Assembly (NCBI GenBank): GCA_019359245.1
Contig: JAHHHR010000075.1
Coordinates: 1 to 35,919 of the forward strand
DNA from: Nostoc desertorum CM1-VF14
GTDB taxonomy: Bacteria; Cyanobacteriota; Cyanobacteriia; Cyanobacteriales; Nostocaceae
DNA length: 35,919 nucleotides
Reading direction: 5' to 3'
The notes beneath the pieces are model-generated. The model was not told where the DNA came from, made no database searches, and saw nothing but the letters and a program-made list of their open reading frames with translations. Numbering within the stretch: the stretch's first letter is position 1; each line of letters begins with the position of its first letter. Below are positions 1 through 8,183 of the stretch, piece by piece. A program made the position numbers and the translations under genes.

Positions 1-132
1 GCTGGACTGACAAACTCTGATCCAAGTATTACATGGTATCACCGCTATCAGATCCACAAACACCTTGAAACCTTACACAGTAAGGTATTAATTCCTCTTA
101 CCTTCAAAAATGAGCGAACGTACAGTCTATAG
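1..132 (+). CDS. 3' end of an unidentified gene (partial, runs off left edge)
   Basis: Frame 1 is open from the window edge to a TAG at 130-132 and encodes about 43 residues (ending ...FKNERTYSL). I do not recognise the peptide. It does not look like the DrmA helicase residues that should precede the fragment at 110-622, and it overlaps that fragment by 23 bases in another frame. It may be the tail of a gene or mobile element joined to drmA by a rearrangement, or chance open frame; the edge prevents a decision. Confidence 0.25.
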   Translation, partial: AGLTNSDPSITWYHRYQIHKHLETLHSKVLIPLTFKNERTYSL

Positions 133-622
133 GGCAGTAGAAGCTACTAGTGTTACGCCCTTTTCTCCTCGTGCTATTGACCGAGGGATTGCTGCGATTA
201 CTGTTGCTTTAGCGCGTCTGGGGCATTCTGGGATGACAGCGCCACTTCGTGCGATTGACATTCTTCAGCATCGCAAGACTTTGGATTTTGTTGTAGATAC
301 AATCTCACTCCGAGCAGAAATGCACGACAAAGATAAAAATAGTGCTGATGTTGAGGAGCTGCGTCAAAAAGTCAGAAAACGAGTCCAAGATTTACTAGAT
401 ACTTGGGAACATATTGCTGGTCAAAAAATAACCCTACAGTACCAGCGTGAAGTTGGGGAAGCACCTCCCTTATTATTTGATCCACTTGACCCGGAATTAG
501 AAAAGCAACCGCTCTTAGCACGGAAATTCAAAGCTCAACGTAGTTTACGGGATGTTGAGCCAACGGTTAATTTGTGGGTTCGCAATCCTGATGGATATGA
601 AATAGAAGAGGAAGAAAAATGA
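110..622 (+). pseudogene. drmA: DrmA (DISARM helicase) C-terminal fragment
   Basis: The 170-residue frame opens with YRAVEATSVTPFSPRA, the segment I recall lying just after helicase motif VI in DISARM DrmA proteins, and ends with an SLRDVEPTVNLWV-type tail. Full DrmA is about 1000 residues or more and carries the Walker A/B helicase core; none of that is present. Upstream in the same frame there are stops at 89-91 and 8-10 and no helicase-like residues. The ATG at 110 has no evident ribosome-binding site. The 3' end overlaps drmB by ATGA, so the operon order drmA-drmB-drmC is preserved. I read it as a 5'-truncated remnant; a fragment that still folds and is translated cannot be excluded. Confidence 0.72.
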
Positions 623-2493
623 GTAAATCAAACAAAAAGCGCCCTCCATCTGGAGAAATTCGACAGAGCCAAATCTTATCTACTTTTGGGCCAGGGGCGA
701 TGGTGGACTTACCAGATCATTCCATACTAATTGGTGGACTAAACCACTGGCATGGCGATAAAAAACGCATTTACGAAGACCGTTTAGCTAACCGAGTTGC
801 TGACATTTTAGGGGTTAAAGATATTGCTTTATACGCACCACCTGTAGATGAGCAAGATCCAAAAGCATCTCGTACAGGGATTACAGCTTTTGCTTTCCCA
901 ACTTGGTTTGTAGCCCAAGTGGAAGAAACTTGGCCAAAAACCAATGAAAAAGCGTTAAACGCTAAAGTATACCGAACACGTCCCTTGTTACCCTGGGGTA
1001 GTTTAGTACAGGGCAAATATCTCAATGCTGAAAGAAAGAAAGTGTCGGTTGTACCTGTGCGTTTCGTCCAAGCCTGTGTTAATGGACATATTAGCGATAT
1101 AAATTGGTACCGTTTCGTCCACGAAAAGTCTCAAACTAGCTGCCGAGGTCTACTGTGGCTTGATGAGGGCGGATCTGGCAATGATTTTGCTGATATTTAT
1201 GTGCGCTGTGAAGCTTGCAAAGCTCGTCGTCAATTATCAGATGCAACAGTACCTAATGGCAAAGTCTTGAGAGAATGTGATGGACATCGCCCTTGGCTAG
1301 GCCCCAAAGCTCAAGAACTCTGTATTTCTGAGGTGACAGGTAAGCCAGAATACAATCGTCTTCTTGTTCGCTCTGCCAGTAATGCTTATTTCTCCCAGGT
1401 TATCAGTGTCATTTCTCTACCAGATTCAGATGCTGCTGTGCGAAATGTAGTTAATTTAGTCTACGAGGACTTTCTTCAGTATGCTGAAACCGCTAACGAT
1501 GTAAAAAAAGAGCGTAAGAAGCAAAAGGTATCGACTGCCTTAGAAGGGTTCAGCGACGATGCAGTATGGGCAGAAATAAAACGTAGACAGAGTGGGCAGA
1601 GTAATCAACCTAAGAGCATCAAGCAGGTGGAAGTAGAAACCTTGCTCTCTAGCCCCTTCGATGTGGGAGAGGATGTGCCAGAGGGTGACTTTTACGCCCG
1701 TGCGCGGAAGTTGGATAATTTAAAACCAAAATTATTATCTCGTGTTGAGCGCATTGTTTTAGTGCATCGACTGCGAGAGGTAATTGCCCAGGTCGGATTT
1801 ACCCGCTTTGAGGCAATTATGCCTGATATTGGGGGTGATTTGGATATCCCAGTCCGAAGTGCTGCTCTTGATATGGAACCTACCTGGGTACCAGCGATTG
1901 AAAACAAAGGCGAAGGCGTGTTCATCGCTTTCCGTAAAGAAGCTATTGAAGATTGGCTCAAGCGGGATGCAGTGCAGCAACGAGGGAAGAAATTAGCAAA
2001 AGGCTTTGATATCTGGCGCAAACAAAAAGGTATTGCTCAAGAGAAAGCTAAGTTTCCTGGATTACGTTACATTATGCTGCATTCCCTTTCACACCTGTTG
2101 ATTGCAGCTGTGTCTTTGGAATGTGGTTATGCTGCTAGTTCAATTCGTGAACGCATTTATGCTGGCGAATCTGGCTATGGCATTCTTTTATACACTGGCT
2201 CTCCTGGGTCGGAAGGTACTTTAGGGGGACTGGTACAAGTAGGAAACCGGATTGAATACCATTTGGATGTTGCACTGGAGATGGGGAGGCTTTGTTCTAA
2301 CGATCCGGTTTGTGCCCAGCATCAACCAGATGCCGAACAAGAGGATAGGTTTTTACATGGTGCTGCTTGTCATGGCTGTTTACTCATTGCTGAAACTTCT
2401 TGCGAACGACGCAATGAATTTCTTGACAGGGCATTGGTCGTTGCTACTGTTGAAGCGTCAGGGGCAGAATTCTTTGAGGATGTGAGAGTATGA
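619..2493 (+). CDS. drmB: DISARM protein DrmB, DUF1998 domain
   Basis: The 624-residue protein has the N-terminal RQSQILSTFGPGAMVDLP signature (residues about 15-32) and a C-terminal DUF1998 region (about 485-600) with LHSLSHLLI, a CSNDPVC Cys pair and HGAACHGC, consistent with a zinc site. A second Cys pair (CEAC) lies near residue 196. In DISARM, DrmB forms a complex with the DrmA helicase that recognises and blocks incoming phage DNA. The gene overlaps the drmA fragment by 4 bases (ATGA at 619-622) and drmC by 4 bases, so the three are translationally coupled. It appears intact, with no frameshift or early stop. With DrmA truncated, its function here is uncertain. Confidence 0.9.
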   Translation: MSKSNKKRPPSGEIRQSQILSTFGPGAMVDLPDHSILIGGLNHWHGDKKRIYEDRLANRVADILGVKDIALYAPPVDEQDPKASRTGITAFAFPTWFVAQVEETWPKTNEKALNAKVYRTRPLLPWGSLVQGKYLNAERKKVSVVPVRFVQACVNGHISDINWYRFVHEKSQTSCRGLLWLDEGGSGNDFADIYVRCEACKARRQLSDATVPNGKVLRECDGHRPWLGPKAQELCISEVTGKPEYNRLLVRSASNAYFSQVISVISLPDSDAAVRNVVNLVYEDFLQYAETANDVKKERKKQKVSTALEGFSDDAVWAEIKRRQSGQSNQPKSIKQVEVETLLSSPFDVGEDVPEGDFYARARKLDNLKPKLLSRVERIVLVHRLREVIAQVGFTRFEAIMPDIGGDLDIPVRSAALDMEPTWVPAIENKGEGVFIAFRKEAIEDWLKRDAVQQRGKKLAKGFDIWRKQKGIAQEKAKFPGLRYIMLHSLSHLLIAAVSLECGYAASSIRERIYAGESGYGILLYTGSPGSEGTLGGLVQVGNRIEYHLDVALEMGRLCSNDPVCAQHQPDAEQEDRFLHGAACHGCLLIAETSCERRNEFLDRALVVATVEASGAEFFEDVRV

Positions 2494-3290
2494 TGGCTTT
2501 TCTCCACCTGAGCCGTCCAGCCCTCGTTAATTTGGCAGTCGCTTTGGAAACTGGTAGACTTTCCCCACCCTTTTCCACATCCAATGTAGCGAACTACATC
2601 CCTGCGGCTTTAAATCGAGACATTGTTGATGAATTCAACCGCCTTAATGTCATCGGCGTACATTCTCAGCATATTGCTTATACACTGCGACTGCTGGCAG
2701 AAGAAAGGAGTACATCCCAAGCTGTGAGCGATCGCGTTGACTTGGTTTGGACTGGCCCAGAAATTGCTGGTTCTCAAAGCCGCGATACTGGTGTTGTTGT
2801 GCGCGAGTTGTTTAGCACTGCCAAAATAAGCGTTCTCATTTCTAGCTTTGCTATTGATAAAAGACAAAAAGCACGAGAGCTATTTATGGTGCTGGCAGAA
2901 CGAATGGATTTTAACCCAGAATTAAATGTGCGAATGTTTCTTAACGTCAACCGACCACACAACAGTGAAGTGCCAACATCTACTTTACTGCGAGAGTTTG
3001 CCAATACTTTTCGCCAAGATATTTGGCCCGGAAAAAGACTACCCGAAGTGTTTCACGATCCGCGATCGCTGGCAGTGGGCGTGGAATCAAAAGCTTGTTT
3101 ACACGCCAAATGCGTTGTTGTAGATAAGGAGCGTGTGCTTGTAACCTCCGCCAATTTTACAGAAGCGGCTCACGAGCGCAATATCGAAGCTGGTGTATTA
3201 CTCAATGACCCAGTAACGGCTATTGCTTTGCAAATGCAATTTGAAAGCTTGGTTACAAGAAATATACTGTGTCGAATTCCTGGAATCTGA
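2490..3290 (+). CDS. drmC: DISARM protein DrmC, phospholipase D-like
   Basis: The 266-residue protein has one HKD motif near residues 204-222: HAK, an Asp five residues on, then SANF and the EAGV segment typical of PLD-family nucleases. Its length and position directly after drmB match DrmC. Such proteins carry one HKD per chain and dimerise to build the active site. The ATG at 2490 overlaps the drmB stop. DrmC is known to be less essential than DrmA/DrmB for DISARM protection, so it may retain nuclease activity independently. No methyltransferase gene of the system is visible in the window. Confidence 0.86.
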   Translation: MMAFLHLSRPALVNLAVALETGRLSPPFSTSNVANYIPAALNRDIVDEFNRLNVIGVHSQHIAYTLRLLAEERSTSQAVSDRVDLVWTGPEIAGSQSRDTGVVVRELFSTAKISVLISSFAIDKRQKARELFMVLAERMDFNPELNVRMFLNVNRPHNSEVPTSTLLREFANTFRQDIWPGKRLPEVFHDPRSLAVGVESKACLHAKCVVVDKERVLVTSANFTEAAHERNIEAGVLLNDPVTAIALQMQFESLVTRNILCRIPGI

Positions 3291-3335
3291 TTATTTTAAG
3301 CAATATTTTATGAGCTACATTAATGGAGAAAAACA

Positions 3336-4004
3336 ATGAAGACAAGAATACAACAAATTTTAACTGAGCTTGAGTGTGTTCAAGAAAGTTTTTTAGGGTT
3401 TTCTGATGATATCTGGCTAAATATTGAACATAATGATTCCCAGGCAGTTCAGAAAGGATCTGAATTTAAAGTAGCTTTTAACGAGAAACTAAATGAATTC
3501 AACCGAATCTCTGCTGAAATCTCAAATTTAATTGAAAAGTATACTAATGTTCATTCTGAACCAGGGTGTATTGTTCAGAAAGACTCTCCAGAGCATGAGA
3601 GAATTATACGAGAGCTTGATTCTAGTGAGCATCATACCATTGAAGAAGATTTTACTTTTAAACGTCCTTATGGTTTTGTATTTGAAGGACAAGCTTACAA
3701 AGATGTAAAAAATTGGCAACGCCTATATAGACTATTTTGCAAACAATTAGCTAAGAAAGACATTCAACTATTCAGAGAGTTCATAAATAGTGCAGATGCG
3801 AAAACTGTTCGTGGTAATGTGTTTTTTGCAATTGATAAAAAGGGTTTAAGAAAAGCATTAGAAATTGATACTACTATCTATGCAGAAGGTAACTTATCTG
3901 CAAATGACATTCGGGACAGAATTAAAAGCTTGCTAAATGCATTTAAAATAGCTCCCCAAGAATTCTCAATTTACCTCCGTGAAGATAGGAATGCAATAGA
4001 ATAA
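3336..4004 (+). CDS. Hypothetical 222-aa protein, helical N-terminus plus small conserved C-terminal domain
   Basis: The gene begins 46 bp after drmC on the same strand with a GGAG-type site (ATGGAGAAAAACAATG). Residues 1-75 are predicted helical by eye and acidic; residues about 105-220 form a compact domain with spaced features VKNWQRLYRLFC, FFAIDKKGLRKA and a YAEGNLSANDI segment. I recall similar W...L.../NLSANDI segments at the C-termini of restriction and other defence-related proteins but cannot name a family. No catalytic motif is apparent. Position suggests it may be an accessory of the DISARM operon; alternatively it is an unrelated defence cargo gene. Confidence 0.7.
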   Translation: MKTRIQQILTELECVQESFLGFSDDIWLNIEHNDSQAVQKGSEFKVAFNEKLNEFNRISAEISNLIEKYTNVHSEPGCIVQKDSPEHERIIRELDSSEHHTIEEDFTFKRPYGFVFEGQAYKDVKNWQRLYRLFCKQLAKKDIQLFREFINSADAKTVRGNVFFAIDKKGLRKALEIDTTIYAEGNLSANDIRDRIKSLLNAFKIAPQEFSIYLREDRNAIE

Positions 4005-4027
4005 TTAGTAATGTTTCAGGGTGATTT

Positions 4028-4303
4028 ATGAACAAAGGCGAATTAGTAGATGCTGTAGCGGCGAAGACCAACATCACAAAAAAGCAAGCTGATGAAATCA
4101 TCAGTGCTTTTTTGTCAGTTGTTACCGAGGCTGTAGCTGAGGGGGAGAAAGTAACGCTGATTGGGTTTGGGTCATTCGAGCGACGCGAACGCTCAGAACG
4201 CGAAGGGCGAAATCCCAAAACGAATGAGCCAATGACTATTCCAGCGACCAAAGTGCCTGCATTTTCTGCTGGGAAACAGTTTAAAGAAAAAGTAGCGCCA
4301 TAG
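4028..4303 (+). CDS. HU family DNA-binding protein
   Basis: This 91-residue protein shows the full bacterial HU/IHF pattern: MNKGELVDAVA start, helix-turn-helix platform with ITKKQADEIISAF, GFGSFERRERSEREGRNP in the beta arm, and the terminal PAFSAGKQFKEKV. HU dimers bend and compact DNA. It is 23 bp downstream of the 222-aa gene with a GGGTGATTT leader and may share its transcript. Two decayed copies of its 3' half occur later in the window (5163-5383 and 10684-10860), so this is the only intact copy here. Confidence 0.95.
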   Translation: MNKGELVDAVAAKTNITKKQADEIISAFLSVVTEAVAEGEKVTLIGFGSFERRERSEREGRNPKTNEPMTIPATKVPAFSAGKQFKEKVAP

Positions 4304-4427
4304 ATTAATTGCTTTACCACTGGCAATCCAATCACTGCAAAGCCACAATCGATTAATTCAAGTATCGAATCGACTATAAAACTTTGGCTGCTTCTTAGGG
4401 AGTAACGTTACTACAATTCTGCTATTA

Positions 4428-4613
4428 CTACCGTACCAACAAATCTGTTTCTGTTAAAATCAGAAGTTCAGCAATTTCAGTCTCAGTTACTGGCGGCAAA
4501 TCACCACTACAAGGAACACAAGTTTTTTGTAGTAAAGCTTCCACTGTTTTTGCTCCTTCACGAGTCACAATTTCAATTAAGTGTGCAGTAAGACATCGTT
4601 TATTGTGAAACTG
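4428..4613 (-). pseudogene. Probable 4a-hydroxytetrahydrobiopterin dehydratase fragment
   Basis: On the minus strand a frame runs from just after a TAA overlapping the end of the DCC gene to a TAG at 4428-4430. It contains LLQKTCVPCSGDLPPVTETEI, close to the N-terminal C-x-PC-x-G-x-PP-T motif of pterin-4a-carbinolamine dehydratases, then collapses before the catalytic histidines. I see it as a truncated relic lying tail-on behind the DCC gene. The second DCC copy keeps only about 70 bp of this tail. Match length is short, so the family name is moderately supported. Confidence 0.5.
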
Positions 4614-5341
4614 GGCTTAGTCATCTTCATCCATTAAGCGACAACGGCTTTGGGTCTTGCAAGCAAGTCGAGAAGAACGCTCTCGTACAATAGTCGCTAA
4701 ATCTGGTCGTCCTGTTAGAAAAAGTCGCCAATCAGCCCAAATTCCATATAGGAAGTCGGCAATAGCACCGATAACTGGTAAGGAAGTTGCAGCATAGATC
4801 CAACCCATCCCTAGAATTTCGTAAATGCGATGGAAAACTTCAACATTTTTAACTAGCGTCCCGTCTGGCAACACAGCATGAATACGCCCCATTGCAGTTT
4901 CATAGTCAACACCGCCATCTGCTTGGGGATTGTAGTCATCAGCTGCAATATCTACAAACGCCACCAGCCCTCGACCCGCGTCTCGCTTCTTCAAAAAGTT
5001 AACCTCACGCAGACACAAGGGACATTGGCCGTCATACAGCAGTTTGATTTTCCACGACGGCAGAGTAGATAAAGGCTGGTCTAGAGAGTTGTTACAACCG
5101 TAGGATTGGATTTGTGGTGAGGACATTTTGGGATCTTAACTAAGTTTATTTCCTTACATCTTGCGTAACGCCTCTGGAATTATAGGGTTTGGCCCATTCG
5201 AGCGACGCGTAGGTTGCTGCCGTAGGCATTGCTACTAGCGTGAAGGGCGTAATCCCAAAACCTAAGAGGTAATGACAATTCCAGCCACTAGAGTGCCTGC
5301 ATTTTCTGCTTGTTACAGTTTAAAGAAAAAGTAGCGCCATA
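4547..5341. repeat. Duplicated ~795-bp block, copy 1
   Basis: From TTTTTGCTCCTTCAC (4547-4561) to the end of the HU remnant the sequence is repeated at 10066-10860 with a constant offset of 5519 bases and only scattered substitutions. It contains a complete DCC-family gene on the minus strand and a decayed HU 3' end. Identity stops abruptly at both ends. No terminal inverted repeats or transposase are seen. Confidence 0.93.
4617..5126 (-). CDS. DCC-family thiol-disulfide oxidoreductase (DUF393), copy 1
   Basis: The 169-residue protein has the defining LLYDGQCPLCLREV motif (residues about 29-42), a thioredoxin-like CPLC pair after an aspartate, followed by FLKKRD, VAFVDIA and a C-terminal hydrophobic segment around AATSLPVIGAIADFLYGIW that may sit at the membrane. 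Members are thought to act as thiol-disulfide oxidoreductases, though substrates are mostly unknown. The first 25 residues are an extra polar leader. A second copy at 10136-10645 differs at about five residues (for example G10H, L19S, L22V, D/N in the LPDG loop and I/V in MGWIYA), all conservative for the active site. Confidence 0.88.
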   Translation of the reverse strand: MSSPQIQSYGCNNSLDQPLSTLPSWKIKLLYDGQCPLCLREVNFLKKRDAGRGLVAFVDIAADDYNPQADGGVDYETAMGRIHAVLPDGTLVKNVEVFHRIYEILGMGWIYAATSLPVIGAIADFLYGIWADWRLFLTGRPDLATIVRERSSRLACKTQSRCRLMDEDD

Positions 5342-5383
5342 GATTAATTGCTTTATCACTAGCAATCCAATCACTGCAAAGCT
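5163..5383 (+). pseudogene. HU gene 3' remnant, copy 1
   Basis: The stretch matches the HU gene from about 4150 through its stop and ~55 bp downstream (shared KVPAFSAG coding stretch, GTAGCGCCATAG stop, then ATTAATTGCTTTA). The reading frame is destroyed: part of the arm-encoding segment is replaced by a GC-rich dispersed-repeat-like insertion (CGTAGGTTGCTGCCGTAGGCATTG), GGGAAA is lost near the 3' end, and the 5' half is absent. It faces away from the adjacent DCC gene. Confidence 0.85.
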
Positions 5384-5510
5384 GTAGTGTTCGCTGTTCT
5401 CAAGACAGGATATGGCAATGTTACGGGAAATGTGAGTGTTGAATCGCAGATGTTACAGAAAGTGATCGCATCAAGCTCACTGCCTTCATGCGATCGCAAC
5501 TGGGATATTT

Positions 5511-6530
5511 TTATTGTGGAATGCGTTCAGCCCCGAACTTACGCTGATGCCAGTAAGGATAGATTGGCGCGATCGCGCTAACCTGATTGAGTCGGTTTAC
5601 TTCCTCTGGTGTTAGCTCCCACTGAGCAGCGCCAAGGTTGTCTCGAAGTTGTTGTTCATTCCGCGCTCCGATAATAACGGATGTAATACCAGACTGACGT
5701 AACAGCCAGTTGAGCGCAACTTGAGCAACACTGACACCACGGTTATTAGCCACTTCATGCAGAACTTCCACAATGTCGTATCCCTTTTCCACGTCACTGA
5801 CAGTGCCAATATCATCGATTTTTGCTCGTCGCGTCCCTTCTGGTTGGGGCTGACCACGACGATACTTACCTGAGAGGAAACCAAAAGCAAGCGGACTCCA
5901 CACTAAGATACCCACACCTTGATCTAAACCTAGAGGAATTAGTTCAAATTCCAACTCTCGCGCCACAAGTGAGTAATAAACCTGTTGTGACACATAGCGC
6001 TCCAAGTTCAAACGCTCTGATACAGACAGCGCCTTCATTAAATGCCAAGCTGAATAATTAGAGCAGCCAATGTAGCGAACTTTGCCACTACGTACAAGTG
6101 AATCTAAGGCGCGAAGTGTTTCTTCTAGTGGAGTTAGAGCATCGAAACCATGAACTTGATAGAGGTCGATGTAATCTGTGTTTAATCGACGTAGGCTGTC
6201 CTCACAGGCTCGAATCAGATGATAACGTGACAATCCAGTATCATTTGCTCCTTTTCCCATACGACCATAAGCCTTAGTTGCAATAATTACATCAGAACGA
6301 CGCTTTCCGAGGGCTTTACCAAGAATCTCCTCAGAAAGTCCATTTGAGTAAACATCTGCTGTGTCAAATATGTTGACACCTGCATCAAGGCAAATATCAA
6401 TCAGATGCTGCGCCTCGTCTACCTGAGTCGCCCCAATTTCTTGGAAAAAGTCGCTACCACCGAATGTCATTGTACCGAAACTGAGAACCGAAATCTGAAG
6501 ACCGGACTTTCCTAAAAATCGCATTTCCAT
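5511..6530 (-). CDS. Aldo/keto reductase
   Basis: This 339-residue protein is a full-length NAD(P)H-dependent TIM-barrel oxidoreductase. The catalytic tetrad is visible: D56 and Y61 (FDTADVYSNG), K86 (IATKAYG) and H127 (YQVHGFD). The GCSNYSAWHL segment and the C-terminal IIGARNEQQLRDNLGA nucleotide-binding region also fit. It resembles the YajO/Tas-like or voltage-gated K-channel beta-like AKRs that reduce aldehydes, but the substrate cannot be inferred. It stands alone; its downstream end lies about 130 bp from the HU remnant. Confidence 0.95.
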   Translation of the reverse strand: MEMRFLGKSGLQISVLSFGTMTFGGSDFFQEIGATQVDEAQHLIDICLDAGVNIFDTADVYSNGLSEEILGKALGKRRSDVIIATKAYGRMGKGANDTGLSRYHLIRACEDSLRRLNTDYIDLYQVHGFDALTPLEETLRALDSLVRSGKVRYIGCSNYSAWHLMKALSVSERLNLERYVSQQVYYSLVARELEFELIPLGLDQGVGILVWSPLAFGFLSGKYRRGQPQPEGTRRAKIDDIGTVSDVEKGYDIVEVLHEVANNRGVSVAQVALNWLLRQSGITSVIIGARNEQQLRDNLGAAQWELTPEEVNRLNQVSAIAPIYPYWHQRKFGAERIPQ

Positions 6531-6621
6531 CGCTGTTACTCCTTGAAGCCGTGCCTATTTGAAGATCAAGTGAACATTTTCTCACAATGGATAGTTTCTG
6601 TGGAACAGCTTATGAAATCTT

Positions 6622-6828
6622 CTAAAGAATTCCATCAGTCGTCTTAATTTGGTTTTTTCCTATATTACGTTTGGGCAAAAAAGTACCTGCATCATGTGCT
6701 TGCTGACCACCATCACTAAAGCTTGCATCCTCGATAATGATTGGTTCAATACCGCGCTCAAAAGAGTCAATTGCTGTCTTTAAAATACAGCTATCAGTTT
6801 CAACTCCACAAAGATATATTTTGCTGAT
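6622..6828 (-). pseudogene. Isochorismatase-like cysteine hydrolase, C-terminal fragment
   Basis: Minus-strand reading between an in-frame TAA (6829-6831) and a TAG at 6622-6624 gives IYLCGVETDSCILKTAID, FERGIEPIIIEDA and a trailing helix. This is the G-V-x-T-D-x-C core with the nucleophilic cysteine and the following strand of the isochorismatase/cysteine hydrolase fold. The N-terminal half with the catalytic Asp and Lys is missing and no start codon is available, so it is a gene relic behind the aldo/keto reductase promoter region. Confidence 0.75.
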
Positions 6829-6993
6829 TTAATTAATCAAAATAAAATTTGAAAATTTCTCCGTAAATACAGAAAATACAGAGTAATAAGGTTTATTAGA
6901 AATAGAGTCAACGAAGCGATAGCCCAGCTCACCCAATTTTGACTCATAGGACTAATTGAAAAATGCCGATATTTACCGATTAGTTATTAATGA

Positions 6994-7656
6994 TTATTCA
7001 CGAATAGTTGATTGCACTAGTGGTGGGCGCAGACAGAGATAAGCAAGAGAACCGAGTAAGGGGAAAAATACCACTCCTAAAAATACCTGGGCATCAGGGA
7101 AACGACGACGAGCCATATCATCACCAAGAACAATAGGAAATAAAAGATAAAACAGACAAAATGCCAAACTCATACCATTGATAAAGCGATCGCTTTGAAA
7201 CTGCTGCACATAATCTCCCCAATCACCGAAGGCAAAACCATAGACAAGCAAAAAAACTGTGCTGAAAGTTAAGACAATACCGTAAAAGCGAGAATCCAGC
7301 AGACTCAAAAAAGCATCCTTGTGTCCGGAAAATTGTTGATTAGATTCACGCAAAGCCAGATACGGCAAAAGACCAATTACACCTGAACCCACTGATGCTA
7401 AGGCAAAAGGCCAAAAAGGAATTGGTTGCATCCTGCCATCAATGAACAATAAACTACTGTAAATTAATAGCCAAATACCCACTAGAGAAAATAAAGAAAG
7501 GATAATTGGATTAATAGCAGTCCACTGAAAAGTAAATATATTTTTCAACAGCGTTAACGTTTCATTTAAGTGTAAAGGCGGTGCCAACAATAAAATATAG
7601 GTGATAAATCCAGCCCACAGTAACCACAATGCAAGTTTAAAAGTCATAATCTTCAT
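6994..7656 (-). CDS. Multi-pass membrane protein, function unknown
   Basis: The 220-residue protein has about six hydrophobic spans (residues roughly 6-26, 44-70, 80-101, 126-146, 164-178 and 190-208). A conserved-looking LPYLALRE stretch and a GDDMARRRF loop separate the spans. I have a general impression of cyanobacterial homologues of similar size but cannot name the family. The start codon ATG at 7656 follows a poorly defined Shine-Dalgarno. Upstream, 7657-7908 contains no gene, only the 7737-7777 stem-loop. Confidence 0.75.
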   Translation of the reverse strand: MKIMTFKLALWLLWAGFITYILLLAPPLHLNETLTLLKNIFTFQWTAINPIILSLFSLVGIWLLIYSSLLFIDGRMQPIPFWPFALASVGSGVIGLLPYLALRESNQQFSGHKDAFLSLLDSRFYGIVLTFSTVFLLVYGFAFGDWGDYVQQFQSDRFINGMSLAFCLFYLLFPIVLGDDMARRRFPDAQVFLGVVFFPLLGSLAYLCLRPPLVQSTIRE

Positions 7657-7736
7657 TTAGTTGCATAAAATTATTTTAAATACATAATTAATTGAGTTCT
7701 ATAGTATCTCTCTGTTGATGCTAGAAGTTTTATAAG

Positions 7737-7777
7737 GCAGCCAGGATTTAACTAATTGATAGTTAAATCTTGGCTGC
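7737..7777. terminator. 17-bp stem-loop
   Basis: GCAGCCAGGATTTAACT pairs with AGTTAAATCTTGGCTGC through a 7-nt loop, with a single G-T wobble. No clear T-run follows on either strand, so it may be a bidirectional weak terminator or the footprint of a small palindromic element. Confidence 0.55.
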
Positions 7778-7908
7778 ATTGTAAATTATGAATCCTCTGC
7801 TCGTTGTCGCTCAATGGGTAGAGCTTCTACAGTTAAAATAGGTAACATAGTTGCTCAAGTACAATTTATTACCAATCACGTTTGAAAATTAATCGTTCTC
7901 CACACCCC

Positions 7909-8145
7909 ATGACCAACATGCACAACCTCGGCATAATCGATACCGAGTATGCTTTTCTGATAGCCCAAGGTTACGATCCCAAGCTAGAACACCAGTTGAT
8001 AGAGCTTGGCGAGAGCATAGACTAAGCAAGGAAGCTAGCGCGAGTAGTAGGGTTGACCAAAGACAAACCGCCCCAGACAGAGGAGGAGTGGTAAGAGTTC
8101 ATAGCAGTGTGGGAGGATACTTGCGATGGTTCTGTGGGAAAGTGA
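7909..8145 (+). pseudogene. Small gene with two in-frame TAA codons
   Basis: Starting at ATG 7909 one frame reads through 79 codons to TGA 8143-8145, interrupted only by TAA at 8023 and at 8089. The pieces read as one sensible protein: HNLGIIDTEYAFLIAQGYD..., ARKLARVVGLTKDKPPQTEEEW, EFIAVWEDTCDGSVGK. Each TAA could derive from CAA (Gln) by one C-to-T change. Function not recognised. The coherent composition across both stops suggests recent inactivation rather than chance. Confidence 0.55.
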
Positions 8146-8183
8146 GGCTCACCCTTATTCTTAAAGAAAATCCTTAAAAAACC

